64,000 nucleotides of DNA from JADJVL01 sp046331545 (GTDB lineage: Bacteria; Acidobacteriota; Holophagae; Holophagales; Holophagaceae). How positions within the stretch are numbered: the stretch's first letter is position 1; the number at the start of each line of letters is the position of its first letter. A model generated the notes under the pieces. It made no database searches, was not told the DNA's origin, and saw only the letters and a program-made list of their open reading frames with translations. Positions 36,285 to 45,178 of this stretch are shown here, piece after piece. The stretch spans positions 2,914,001 through 2,978,000 of the forward strand of contig JAXLQR010000002.1 in NCBI GenBank assembly GCA_046331545.1, in the 5' to 3' direction. The translations under genes and the position numbers were made by a program.

Positions 36285-37577
36285 ATGGCCAAAGACACCT
36301 CAACCCCCACCCTCCTCGGCCTCTCGGACCTGAAGGAGCAGAGCATCGGCCGGCTGGCCGAGGTGGCGAAGGGCTTGGCCATCGAGAACCCGCTCTCCAT
36401 GCGCAAGCAGGAGCTGATCTTCCGCATCCTGCAGGCCCAGGCGGAGCAGGAGGGGATGTTCTTCGCCGAGGGCGTGCTGGAGGCGCTGCCGGAGGGCTTC
36501 GGCTTCCTGCGGGCGCCGGAGCACAACTACCTGGCGGGCCCCGACGACATCTACGTTTCGCCCAGCCAGATCCGGAAGTTCAACCTCCACACCGGCGACA
36601 CGCTGTCGGGGATGATCCGGCCGCCCAAGGAGGGCGAGAAGTTCTTCGCCATGCTGCGGGTGGACGCGGTGAACTTCGATCCGCCCCTCGCGGCCAAGGA
36701 ACGGGCCCACTTCGACAACCTGGTGCCGCTCTACCCGAAGGCCCACCTGAAGATGGAGCGGGACGCCCAGGAATTGAGCACGCGGGTGATGGACCTGATG
36801 ACGCCGCTCGGCAAGGGCCAGCGCGCGCTGATCGTGGCGCCACCGCGGACGGGCAAGACGGTGCTCCTGCAGAACATCGCCAACTCCATCACGGCGAACC
36901 ACCCGGAGGTCTTCCTCATCGTGCTGCTCATCGACGAGCGGCCGGAGGAAGTGACGGACATGGAGCGGAACGTGAAGGGCGAGGTGATCTCCTCCACCTT
37001 CGACGAGCCCGCGACGCGGCACGTGCAGGTGGCGGAGATGGTCATCGAGAAGGCGAAGCGGCTGGTGGAGCACAAGAAGGACGTGGTGATCCTGCTGGAT
37101 TCCATCACGCGCCTGGCCCGGGCCTACAACACGGTGGTGCCGCCCAGCGGCAAGGTGCTGAGCGGCGGCGTGGACAGCAACGCCCTGCAGCGTCCCAAGC
37201 GCTTCTTCGGCGCCGCCCGCAACATCGAGGGCGGCGGCTCGCTGACCATCATCGCCACGGCGCTGATCGAGACCGGCAGCCGCATGGACGACGTGATCTT
37301 CGAGGAGTTCAAGGGCACCGGCAACAGCGAGATCGTCCTCGACCGGAAGCTCAGCGACAAGCGCATCTTCCCCGCCATGGACATCCAGAAGTCCGGCACG
37401 CGCAAGGAGGACCTCCTCATCGAGGCCCCCAAGCTCGCCAAGATCTGGGTGCTGCGCAAGATCCTCAGCAGCAGTGGGCCCGTGGAGAGCATGGAGCTGC
37501 TCATCGATCGGCTGGCAAAGGCCAAGAGCAACGATGAGTTTTTGGCGAACCTGCAGGAACCGGCAGGACGGCGCTGA
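36285..37577 (+). CDS. rho: transcription termination factor Rho
   Basis: 430 residues. Hexameric RNA-dependent ATPase that ends transcription. N-terminal Rho_N helices (LSDLKEQSIGRLAEVAKGLA), a cold-shock RNA-binding domain with GFGFLRAPEHNYL and DDIYVSPSQIRKF, P-loop APPRTGKTVLLQ, Q loop and R loop regions including GGVDSNALQRPKRFFGAARN. Length is close to the E. coli protein (419). Several genes here end in hairpins with poor U tracts, consistent with active Rho use. Confidence 0.96.
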   Translation: MAKDTSTPTLLGLSDLKEQSIGRLAEVAKGLAIENPLSMRKQELIFRILQAQAEQEGMFFAEGVLEALPEGFGFLRAPEHNYLAGPDDIYVSPSQIRKFNLHTGDTLSGMIRPPKEGEKFFAMLRVDAVNFDPPLAAKERAHFDNLVPLYPKAHLKMERDAQELSTRVMDLMTPLGKGQRALIVAPPRTGKTVLLQNIANSITANHPEVFLIVLLIDERPEEVTDMERNVKGEVISSTFDEPATRHVQVAEMVIEKAKRLVEHKKDVVILLDSITRLARAYNTVVPPSGKVLSGGVDSNALQRPKRFFGAARNIEGGGSLTIIATALIETGSRMDDVIFEEFKGTGNSEIVLDRKLSDKRIFPAMDIQKSGTRKEDLLIEAPKLAKIWVLRKILSSSGPVESMELLIDRLAKAKSNDEFLANLQEPAGRR

Positions 37578-37607
37578 GCACCTCTCTGGTAGTGAGGGGC
37601 CCGGGCC

Positions 37608-37985
37608 ATGCTGAAGCACCAGTCACTTCGAACCCTTAGAGCCGCATTGATCGGCCTAGTGGCTTTCTTGTCCCTCTATGTAATATGGCGTGCATCTCCG
37701 CGATTGCTTTCGCTGCCGTTTTATTTCTCGATGTGCATTTTGGGATGTCTGTGGGCTTTCAATGGGCGATGGAAACCTGTTGCTTTGGCTTGGACCCTCT
37801 TTGTCGGGACGACCTTTATCCCAGTCGACATAAGGCCAAGCCACTGGATCGGTCGGCCGAAAGTTTTGCCCGTACTCATGGGCTTACCTTCTCCTCGCGC
37901 CAAGGAGGCGGTGGACCGCGGTGAGGTCTGGCTGGGTGGTTGTGTTGTCCACTGGAATGATCCCCGATGGGTCATCATCTGGTAA
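37608..37985 (+). CDS. small membrane protein in low-GC patch
   Basis: 125 residues with two or three hydrophobic segments (LIGLVAFLSLYVIW, LLSLPFYFSMCILGCLWAF, PVALAWTLFVGTTFIPVD). No family recognised. The region 37600-38170 is clearly less GC-rich than its surroundings, with codons such as TTA, ATA and AGA, suggesting foreign origin. The rest of the patch (37986-38171) shows no convincing gene. Confidence 0.45.
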   Translation: MLKHQSLRTLRAALIGLVAFLSLYVIWRASPRLLSLPFYFSMCILGCLWAFNGRWKPVALAWTLFVGTTFIPVDIRPSHWIGRPKVLPVLMGLPSPRAKEAVDRGEVWLGGCVVHWNDPRWVIIW

Positions 37986-38171
37986 CGCTTTATCCGCGCT
38001 TCCAAGACAATTGGGGGCAGACGACTGGTGATGGTGTTTTCCTGCTCCCATTCAGTCGGGCACTCAGAATTCAAGGATTCGATTTCCAGGTGTTGATCAC
38101 TTGGAATGGCTTGTGGTGGTCCTGACACTGGGCCTGCTCGGGATGAGCTAGGAGAGAGCAATCGATTCCCC

Positions 38172-39392
38172 CTACAGGTAGCTCAACCACCACTCCTTCC
38201 GCCGCGCCTTCACCCCCGCGAACCACTTGCACAGCGGATACAGCATCGCCACCCCCACGATCCACGCGGCGTACACGACCCACAGGTCGAAGCCCACGCC
38301 CGGCGGCGGGGGCGAGAAGGGGGGCTCGCGCATCCATTCGGTGGGCTTGCCGGCGAGCTTGTGGAGGATCCACGCGAAGCCGTGGGCGGTGGGCCACTGG
38401 AGCAGGTAGTAGAACAGCGGGACGCGGCCGAAGGTGATGAAGGCCTTTCCGAGGGGCCCGCGGGTGCCGCCCTCGAACCACGCCAGCGCGAACATCGCGG
38501 GGCCGAGGGTCACCAGCAGGTAGAGCAGGCTGGGCGGGTACTTCTGGCAGTTCAGGAAGGACAGGGCCGTGAACAGCGCGGAACGCTGGGGCTCCCACCG
38601 GGCCGGGTCGCCATAGAGGTTGCTCGCCCGCAGGATCAGGAAGCCCAGCACCATCATCGCGCCCAGGCGCAGCAGCCACTCCCGGCGCGCCTCTGGCTCC
38701 AGGGCGTAGACCTTACCGAAGCAGAACCCCAGGGCCATCACGCCCACCCAGGGCAGCAGCGGGTAGAAGAACATGATCACGGGGCTCGGCCAGCCGGCGA
38801 CGGGGAAGGCGCCGCCCTGGTGGACCACCATCCAGAGCTTCGCCGTGAGACTCGGCACCGCGCTCTCCGGGCCGTTCCAGGCCGCCACCCGGATCCCGTC
38901 CAGGGCGTTGTGGCCCAGCACCATGGCCAGGCCGATCGAAAGCACGACCGCCCAGGGCAGGCGCACCAGGGCCGCGAGCACGATCATGCTGATCCCGATG
39001 GCCCAGATCACCTGCATGAAGCCCAGGAAGCGGTAGTCCGCCTGGAACATCGCGCCGAAGCGCACGGCGGTGAACTCCAGGAAGACCAGCCACGCGCCGC
39101 GGCTGAGCAGGAAGCGGGAGAGCTCGCCCGGTGACTTGCCCCGCTGCAGCTGGAGCCAGGCCCCCGTCCCGGCGAGAAACACGAAGACCGGCGCGCAGAA
39201 GTGCGTGATCCACCGCGTCCCGAAGATGGCCGGCGTCGTCTTGGCCAGGTCCAGGGGGTCGAACTGGAAGGCCGCCGCGTGGGTGAAGTCGCGCACGTGG
39301 TCCAGGAGCATGATCACCATGACCAGGCCCCGCAGCAGGTCGAGGCTGTCCAGGCGCGGGCGGGGGGGTGCCGCCGGCGGTGCGTCGGTCAT
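38172..39392 (-). CDS. HGSNAT/DUF1624-like membrane acyltransferase
   Basis: 406 residues and about ten transmembrane helices. The start LDSLDLLRGLVMVIMLLDHV and following FTHAAAFQFDPLDLAKTT, then WITHFCAPVFVFLAG, is the hallmark of the heparan-alpha-glucosaminide N-acetyltransferase-type (DUF1624/DUF5009) family, in which a conserved His near HV/DF is catalytic. Acceptor unknown; possibly envelope sugars. Confidence 0.8.
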   Translation of the reverse strand: MTDAPPAAPPRPRLDSLDLLRGLVMVIMLLDHVRDFTHAAAFQFDPLDLAKTTPAIFGTRWITHFCAPVFVFLAGTGAWLQLQRGKSPGELSRFLLSRGAWLVFLEFTAVRFGAMFQADYRFLGFMQVIWAIGISMIVLAALVRLPWAVVLSIGLAMVLGHNALDGIRVAAWNGPESAVPSLTAKLWMVVHQGGAFPVAGWPSPVIMFFYPLLPWVGVMALGFCFGKVYALEPEARREWLLRLGAMMVLGFLILRASNLYGDPARWEPQRSALFTALSFLNCQKYPPSLLYLLVTLGPAMFALAWFEGGTRGPLGKAFITFGRVPLFYYLLQWPTAHGFAWILHKLAGKPTEWMREPPFSPPPPGVGFDLWVVYAAWIVGVAMLYPLCKWFAGVKARRKEWWLSYL

Positions 39393-39455
39393 GGGGGCTC
39401 CGGGAAGGGGTCGCCCAGCATAGCGGCAACTTTGGTAGCTTGGAGGCGACCTCCC

Positions 39456-40298
39456 ATGAATTCAGCACCCGATCCCGTCCAGGAAGCCACGATCCGCGCC
39501 ACCCTGCGGGAGCGCACCGTGCAGGGCCTGAAGGACTACCTCCAGAAGGCGGACTATCCCCGCCTGCAGATGACGATGATGGTGGGACTGACCTGCCTCT
39601 CGGGCTTCATCGTGTCCTGGCTGCTCATGCACCTCGGCATGGTGCACCTGGGCTGGCGCTACGGCCTCGCGGTGGCGGGCGCCTACCTGGCCTTCCTCGG
39701 CATGCTCCGGGTCTGGCTCCACTTCGAAGGCCGGCGCATCCAGGTGGGGGCGCCGGACGGCGAGGACGTGGGCGACGGCGTGGACGTGGCCGTGGACCTG
39801 CTGGACGACGGCCTGCCCTCCTTCCGCGCCCCGGCCCAGATGCCCCTGCTGCCCGATCCGGCGGGCCCGCCCCTGCACGTGGGCGGTGGTGGCGGCGGCG
39901 GCTCCTCCTCCGGCGGCGGCTTCAGCCTCGACCTGGACGGCGACGAGCTCGTCGTGGTCATCCTCGTGATCGCGGCCCTGGCGGCCCTGCTCGCCGCCGC
40001 GGGCTACCTCATCTACCAGGCGCCCGCGATCTTCGCGGACCTGATGTTCGACGGCGTGCTGAGCGCCGGGCTCTACCGGCGGCTGAAGAGGATCCGCAGG
40101 TCGGCCCAGGGCGACGACGGCGAGGAGGGCGAGTGGCTGCCCACCGCGCTGCGCAAGACCCTCTGGCCCTTCGTGATCGTGGGCGGAGTGGTGGTGGCCG
40201 CGGGCTGGGCCATGCACGGCTACGCGCCGGAGGCCCGATCCATCGGCGGCGTGCTGGCCCACGTCCAGGCCAGGCACGGCCTGGACGGCGCGCCGTGA
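39456..40298 (+). CDS. membrane protein, unknown
   Basis: 280 residues with hydrophobic segments near residues 43-62, 68-85, 165-190 and a C-terminal one (PFVIVGGVVVAAGWAM). The middle has a Gly/Ser-rich stretch (GGGGGGGSSSGGG), then a short acidic region LDLDGDELVVVILVIAALA. No family recognised. Its stop overlaps the GTG of the following lipoprotein gene (GTGA). Confidence 0.6.
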   Translation: MNSAPDPVQEATIRATLRERTVQGLKDYLQKADYPRLQMTMMVGLTCLSGFIVSWLLMHLGMVHLGWRYGLAVAGAYLAFLGMLRVWLHFEGRRIQVGAPDGEDVGDGVDVAVDLLDDGLPSFRAPAQMPLLPDPAGPPLHVGGGGGGGSSSGGGFSLDLDGDELVVVILVIAALAALLAAAGYLIYQAPAIFADLMFDGVLSAGLYRRLKRIRRSAQGDDGEEGEWLPTALRKTLWPFVIVGGVVVAAGWAMHGYAPEARSIGGVLAHVQARHGLDGAP

Positions 40299-40858
40299 GG
40301 CCCGCGGTGCCGGTGCTCGCCACACTCCTGGGCCTCCTCGGCTGCGCGCCGAAGCCCGTGGACCCGACGCAGCTGGCCTATCCCGTGCTGGCCTTCACGA
40401 AGAGCGGCCCCGTGCCCTACTCGGACCTCCCGTCCTTCTGCACCACCACCCAGCTCCAGCTGGACGCCTACTACGGCATGGAGGTGATGGACCTGAAGGG
40501 CCGGCGCTACACCGTCATCGAGGTCCATGCGGAATCCAAGCCCTCCTTCTGGAAGGACCTCACAGGGACGAAGCCCTTCCTGGTGAAGCTCACGCTGAAG
40601 CCCGGCCCCGTCCTGGACCTGCCCGCCGCCAAGACCTACATCGGCACGCGGGTCATGGCCGAAGGGTCCTTCATGGAGAACGTCGATGGCGGCCGGGCGA
40701 AGATCCTCGCCACCCTGAACGCCGACCCGGACCTCGGGACCATCTTCCGCCGCTTCGGCATGGAGTGGTCCTCCGAGGCCATCCGGGCGGCGATCCAGCG
40801 GGAGTCCGACGCGCGGAACGGGATCGTGCGGGGGCCGGACGGACGGCATCCCCACTAG
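40295..40858 (+). CDS. putative lipoprotein
   Basis: 187 residues from a GTG that overlaps the previous stop, so the two are likely coupled. Signal peptide with lipobox LLGC (residue 16). Mature part has strands such as RRYTVIEVHAESK and KPFLVKLTLKPGP. No family recognised. Likely anchored to the inner or outer membrane and working with the membrane protein encoded before it. Confidence 0.65.
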   Translation: MRPAVPVLATLLGLLGCAPKPVDPTQLAYPVLAFTKSGPVPYSDLPSFCTTTQLQLDAYYGMEVMDLKGRRYTVIEVHAESKPSFWKDLTGTKPFLVKLTLKPGPVLDLPAAKTYIGTRVMAEGSFMENVDGGRAKILATLNADPDLGTIFRRFGMEWSSEAIRAAIQRESDARNGIVRGPDGRHPH

Positions 40859-40936
40859 GGGAACGGAAGGCCTCCTGCCGGAACGGGCCATGGCCAGGGA
40901 TGGGAGCTCCCCGTAGACTGAAGGGCTGGAACGACC

Positions 40937-41920
40937 ATGCCCTTCCCCTTCGACCCCTTCGCCATCGGACACCTGACCGTCTCCAACGGCCTGGTGATGG
41001 CCCCGCTCCACGAGATCACGGACCAGCCCTTCCGGAAGTTCATCCGCGAGATCGGCGGGCCCGGCCTGGTGGTGAGCGAGATGATCAGCAGCGAGGCGCT
41101 CATCCGCCACGCCCGCAAGGCCGAGAAGATGATGGCCTCCAGCGGCGAGCATCCCTACGCCATGCAGCTCAGCGGCGGCAACCCCCAGAGTCTCGCCGAG
41201 GGCGCGCGGCTCTGCGAGGAGGCCGGCGCGGACATCGTGGACCTGAACATGGGCTGCCCGGCCTCCAACGTCACCAAGGGCGGCGCGGGCTCGGCGCTGC
41301 TGCGGGACATCCGCCTGGCCGAGGCCTGCGTGAAGGCCATGGTGAACGCGGTGAAGGTGCCGGTGACGGTGAAGATGCGCGCGGGCTGGGACGCCAGCCA
41401 GAAGGAGCGGGCGGAGTTCCTGGACTTCCTGCGCATGTTCGAGGCCCACGGCGTGAAGAGCCTGGCCATCCATCCCCGCACCAAGGCCCAGGGCTACGAG
41501 GGCCACGCCGACTGGGCCATCATCGCCCGGGCGGTGGAGGCGGGCACGAGCTACCCCATCATCGGCAATGGCGATGTGGTCGAGCCCCAGGATGCCTACC
41601 GCATGAGCGAGGAGACCGGCTGCCAAGCCGTCATGATCGGCCGCGGCGCGCTCTACAACCCCTTCATCTTCCGCCAGGTGCTCGACCCCGATTTCATCGT
41701 GACGAAGGAGATGCGCGTGGACGCCACCCTGCGCTTCTTCCGCATCCTCCTCGAGCTGCTCGAGCCCCGGGAGGCCCTGCACAAGATCAAGAAGATCGGC
41801 GCCTGGTTCACCAAGGGCATCCCCGGCGGGTCCGGGTTCCGGCAGAACCTCCACGCCTGCGACGACGTCGAGCGGCTGCTGGCGATGCTGGAGGCGTTGA
41901 AGCACCAGCAGGTGGCGTGA
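40937..41920 (+). CDS. dus: tRNA-dihydrouridine synthase (DusB-like)
   Basis: 327 residues. FMN enzyme reducing uridine to dihydrouridine in tRNA. TIM-barrel signatures: APLHEITDQPFRKF, VVSEMISSEAL, the catalytic Cys motif DLNMGCPASNVTKGGAGSAL, and VKMRAGWD, AIHPRTKAQGY and IGNGDV. TAGACT occurs about 20 bases upstream of the ATG. The next gene starts 11 bases after the stop. Confidence 0.93.
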   Translation: MPFPFDPFAIGHLTVSNGLVMAPLHEITDQPFRKFIREIGGPGLVVSEMISSEALIRHARKAEKMMASSGEHPYAMQLSGGNPQSLAEGARLCEEAGADIVDLNMGCPASNVTKGGAGSALLRDIRLAEACVKAMVNAVKVPVTVKMRAGWDASQKERAEFLDFLRMFEAHGVKSLAIHPRTKAQGYEGHADWAIIARAVEAGTSYPIIGNGDVVEPQDAYRMSEETGCQAVMIGRGALYNPFIFRQVLDPDFIVTKEMRVDATLRFFRILLELLEPREALHKIKKIGAWFTKGIPGGSGFRQNLHACDDVERLLAMLEALKHQQVA

Positions 41921-41931
41921 GAGGGCCTTCG

Positions 41932-42405
41932 ATGAATGAATCGAAAAGGCCTCATCCGGATGCCTCCATGTATCACCCCGCCACGTGGATCAGAGAGTCT
42001 ATGGCCCACGGAGGCGCTGCCGGACTCGGGCTGAAGGAACTACCGCCAATCCAGGGCGAAGAGGTGCTGCGGGATTTTCTCAAACGATTCGTGGACGATG
42101 CGGACCGGACCTGGTGGTGGGAAGGCCTGAAGGGTCTGGAGAAACGGATGGAATCCCCCGAAAGCGCGGGAATCCTTCCAGCGCTCGTCGGTGTTCCAGA
42201 GGACTCGGAGGCGATCCTAATAACCACCCCGGACGACGGTGAACCCATCACCCTTTTCGAGGGGCGGTTCGCCAACCTTTGCCGATTGATCGATGACTGT
42301 CCTTACTTCGAGTTCGTGATCGTGAGCCGGCAGTTGGATTGGGCTCTCCTGGAGTCTCACCACAACGAGGTTTTGCTCGCCAGGAACAGCGGACTGAAGG
42401 GATGA
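41932..42405 (+). CDS. hypothetical protein with WWW and FEFVIVSR...ESHHNE motifs
   Basis: 157 residues, soluble. Notable features are DRTWWWEGLKGLEKR in the middle and the C-terminal CPYFEFVIVSRQLDWALLES followed by HHNEVLLA. This ending resembles small proteins of unknown function I associate with DUF6756-type families seen near toxin-immunity loci; the match is from memory. GC content is lower than neighbours. The ATG at 41932 begins 11 bases after the dus stop. Confidence 0.5.
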   Translation: MNESKRPHPDASMYHPATWIRESMAHGGAAGLGLKELPPIQGEEVLRDFLKRFVDDADRTWWWEGLKGLEKRMESPESAGILPALVGVPEDSEAILITTPDDGEPITLFEGRFANLCRLIDDCPYFEFVIVSRQLDWALLESHHNEVLLARNSGLKG

Positions 42406-42418
42406 GCAGGCTTCGAGC

Positions 42419-42946
42419 TCACCGCCAGGTCGTCCCCTCGAAGCCCAGGCTCGACACCTTCGGATCCACCAGCGGCCCCAGCTCGTACACGTTTCGGTAG
42501 CCATAGCTCACAAGGCTCTGGAAGGTGCTGAGGTTGAGCGCGGCGGTGGAGGCCTTGGCGGGGAAGGCGCGCTCGGAGTTCCGGAAGTTGTTGTTGCAGT
42601 AGATGAGCACGCGGGTGGCCTTGCTCGGCAGGACCTTCGCCAGGCTGCCGGCCGTGAAGTCGGTGAAGGGCAGGCTGACGGCGCCCTTCACGTGCAGCTC
42701 ACGGAACTTGTCGGCGCTGCGGGCGTCGAGCACCACCGTGCCGGGCTCGGCGGCCATGCGCAGGAACTCCGCCTCGCTGACGCGCCGCGAGGCGCGTAGG
42801 GCGGCGCTCTCCCGGGCCATGTCGAGGTAGCCCTCGGGATCGATGGCGGGGTTCAGGATGGGCGCGGGCTTCGGCGCGCCGCCCCCCGCGGCGGCCGGAA
42901 GGGCGCAAAGGACCAGCAGGGCCGCGCAGGCCAGGGAAGTTTTCAT
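42419..42946 (-). CDS. exported rhodanese-like protein
   Basis: 175 residues with signal peptide (ALLVLCALPAAAGG). The rhodanese fold is seen in VVLDARSADKFRELHVKGAV and the active-site loop IYCNNNFRNSERAF, whose Cys is in the catalytic position but is followed by a loop of unusual length (NNNFRNSE) for sulfurtransferases. Acts in the periplasm. The partner is unknown. Confidence 0.8.
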   Translation of the reverse strand: MKTSLACAALLVLCALPAAAGGGAPKPAPILNPAIDPEGYLDMARESAALRASRRVSEAEFLRMAAEPGTVVLDARSADKFRELHVKGAVSLPFTDFTAGSLAKVLPSKATRVLIYCNNNFRNSERAFPAKASTAALNLSTFQSLVSYGYRNVYELGPLVDPKVSSLGFEGTTWR

Positions 42947-43001
42947 GGGACACCTCTGGCCCAGTTGGATAGCCCGACGGAGCGTTTAGTTCCCGGAAAT
43001 G

Positions 43002-43949
43002 TCAGCGGGCCCGGGACGACCCCGGCTTCCGGGCGCGGACGATTCCCTTCGCGACCTTCCGCGCCTTCGACCAGGCCGGCAGCGTCTGCCCCAGGGTCTC
43101 CACCAGCAGACGACCCGTGGGCCCCAGGGGCCGGTCCAGGCGCCACACCAGGGAGGGCGTGAAGCGGTATCGCGAGCCGCCGGTGTAGGGCACCTCCACC
43201 AGCTTCCCCGACGCCAGCTCGGCGCGCACCAGGTCCAGGGGCATCCAGCCGAAGCCCAGGCCCATGAGCAGCGCCTGCTTCTTGGCGATGAAGCCCGAGA
43301 GGAAGAAGACCCGCTCCCCGCCGAACATGTGCCGGTCGTCGCCCCGGTCCGAGGAGTCCTGCACGGACAGCTCCACGTGGCGGTGCAGCTCCTCCAGGTC
43401 CACCCGGCGCATCGAAGCCAGCGGATGGGAGGCGCTGGCGCAGAGCACGCACACCACCTCCGGCAGCAGCCGCGCCTGGAGCGCCGCGCTGGGCTGGTAG
43501 TCCTTCACCACCATCAGGTCCGCCGCCTCCTTCTCGAAGCGGTACTGCACGCCGTAGAGGAACTCCACCTTCACCTGCACCCGTGTCGGCACGTCCCGGT
43601 CCGCCAGCTCCCGCAGGGCCGCGAAGACCGGCTCCAGGGGCAGGATGCCGTCGATGACCACCGAGAGGCGCGGCTCCCAGCCCTCGCCGAAGTGCTTCGC
43701 CAGGCCCTCGAGCCGCCGCGCCTGGGCCAGCAGGCGCCGCCCCTCCGCCAGCACCGCCTCCCCGGCGGGCGTCAGGGCCACGCGGTAGCCCTTCCGGTCC
43801 AGCAGCGTCAGGTCCAGGGCCCGCTCCAGCTTGCGGAGCTGGTAGCTCACCGCGGACTGGGCCTTGTGCAGCCGCTCCGCCGCCCGGGCCACGCCGCCGG
43901 CGGCCACCACCGCGTCCAGGGCTTCCAGCGCATCGAGGTCGAGGTCCAT
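43002..43949 (-). CDS. LysR-family regulator, divergent from hmgA
   Basis: 315 residues. HTH in ALEALDAVVAAGGVARAAERL, with KAQSAVSYQLRKLERAL as recognition helix, and a substrate-binding domain after ~residue 90. ATG 43949 chosen over the upstream 44000 codon because only this form starts at the usual distance from the HTH. It probably controls the adjacent hmgA-hppD genes, the usual arrangement for LysR genes, although no inducer can be named. Confidence 0.85.
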   Translation of the reverse strand: MDLDLDALEALDAVVAAGGVARAAERLHKAQSAVSYQLRKLERALDLTLLDRKGYRVALTPAGEAVLAEGRRLLAQARRLEGLAKHFGEGWEPRLSVVIDGILPLEPVFAALRELADRDVPTRVQVKVEFLYGVQYRFEKEAADLMVVKDYQPSAALQARLLPEVVCVLCASASHPLASMRRVDLEELHRHVELSVQDSSDRGDDRHMFGGERVFFLSGFIAKKQALLMGLGFGWMPLDLVRAELASGKLVEVPYTGGSRYRFTPSLVWRLDRPLGPTGRLLVETLGQTLPAWSKARKVAKGIVRARKPGSSRAR

Positions 43950-44054
43950 GGAAGATCCAAAAAATAGAACGAGAACTCCAAAATCATATTCTTTATTCAA
44001 TCTTCATGGGGGTCGAACCTGGAACGGATCCGACGATCCGCGCCCGAGGCGACC
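43950..44054. promoter_or_regulatory. AT-rich divergent promoter region between lysR and hmgA
   Basis: The stretch 43955-44005 is strikingly AT-rich for this chromosome, with TATTCT at 43987-43992 as a possible -10 for the hmgA side and A/T tracts that suit LysR operator binding. No clear T-N11-A pair or -35 box can be asserted. Confidence 0.45.
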
Positions 44055-45152
44055 ATGCACTTCCGGAAGGGAACGACCCCCACCCAGGCCCACGTGGACG
44101 TGCCCGCGGGCCTCGTCGAGGAGGAGTACGCCCGCAACGGCTTCTTCGGCCGCACCAGCCACCTCTACCGCAGCCGGCCCCCGGTGGGCTGGACCGCCAT
44201 CGAGGGGGACCTGCGCCCCGAGTGCCTGCGGATCCAGGACCTGCCGGGCCTCGGCGCCGCGGATCCCTGGGAGGGCCGCATCGCCTTCCTGGAGAACGCC
44301 GACGTGGTGATCAGCTTCAGCCGGCTGGCGCGGGCCATGCCCCACTACTTCCGCAACGCCGACGCCGACGAGGTCTTCTTCGTCCACGCCGGGAGCGGCG
44401 AGCTGGAGACCGACTTCGGGCCCCTCGCCTACGGCGTCGGCGACTACCTGGTCATCCCCCGGGGCACCGTCTACCGCTTCACCCCCGATGAGCCGACCTC
44501 CCTGCTGGGGGTGGAGTCCTTCGGCGAGGTGTCCATCCCCGACCGGGGCATGCTGGGCCGCCACGCCCTTTTCGACACCGACGTGATCCGCACGCCGGCC
44601 CCCGATCCGGCCCGCTACGTTGGCCTGGCGGGCGACTGGAAGCTGCGCATCAAGCGCCAGGGCCGCTTCACCACCGTGACCTACCCCTTCAACCCGATCA
44701 CCACCGTGGGCTGGAAGGGCGACCTCACGGTCTGGCAGCTCAACGTCATGGACATCCGACCGGTGATGAGCGAGCGCTACCACCTGCCCCCCAGTGCCCA
44801 CACCACCTGGCTGCTGAAGGACGCGGTGATCTGCACCTTCCTGCCCCGCAGCCTCGAGAACGGCGATCCCGGCGCCATGAAGGTGCCCTTCTACCACTCG
44901 AACATCGACTTCGACGAGGTGCTCTTCTACCACGCCGGGGACTTCTTCAGCCGTGCGGGCATCGAGCCCGGCATGGCCACCTTCCATCCCCAGGGCATCC
45001 ACCACGGGCCCCACCCCAAGGCCGTGGAGGCGGCGAAGGACAAGACCTTCACCGAGGAGCAGGCCGTGATGATCGACACAAAGCATCCCCTGGTCCTCAC
45101 GGAGGCTGGCCGCAGGGTGTGCCAGGCGGATTACTGGAAGAGCTGGATGTGA
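44055..45152 (+). CDS. hmgA: homogentisate 1,2-dioxygenase, short bacterial type
   Basis: 365 residues. Opens the ring of homogentisate in tyrosine/phenylalanine catabolism. The cupin-like core carries the iron ligands seen as His/Glu in SNIDFDEVLFYHAGDF and His in HPQGIHHGPHP, and MPHYFRNADADEVFFVHAG is a duplicate cupin-like half. Compared with eukaryotic enzymes (~445 residues) it is the short form common in bacteria. Overlaps neither neighbour; hppD begins 27 bases downstream. Confidence 0.92.
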   Translation: MHFRKGTTPTQAHVDVPAGLVEEEYARNGFFGRTSHLYRSRPPVGWTAIEGDLRPECLRIQDLPGLGAADPWEGRIAFLENADVVISFSRLARAMPHYFRNADADEVFFVHAGSGELETDFGPLAYGVGDYLVIPRGTVYRFTPDEPTSLLGVESFGEVSIPDRGMLGRHALFDTDVIRTPAPDPARYVGLAGDWKLRIKRQGRFTTVTYPFNPITTVGWKGDLTVWQLNVMDIRPVMSERYHLPPSAHTTWLLKDAVICTFLPRSLENGDPGAMKVPFYHSNIDFDEVLFYHAGDFFSRAGIEPGMATFHPQGIHHGPHPKAVEAAKDKTFTEEQAVMIDTKHPLVLTEAGRRVCQADYWKSWM

Positions 45153-45178
45153 GCGCGACGGACCGCGAGGTGACGCCC

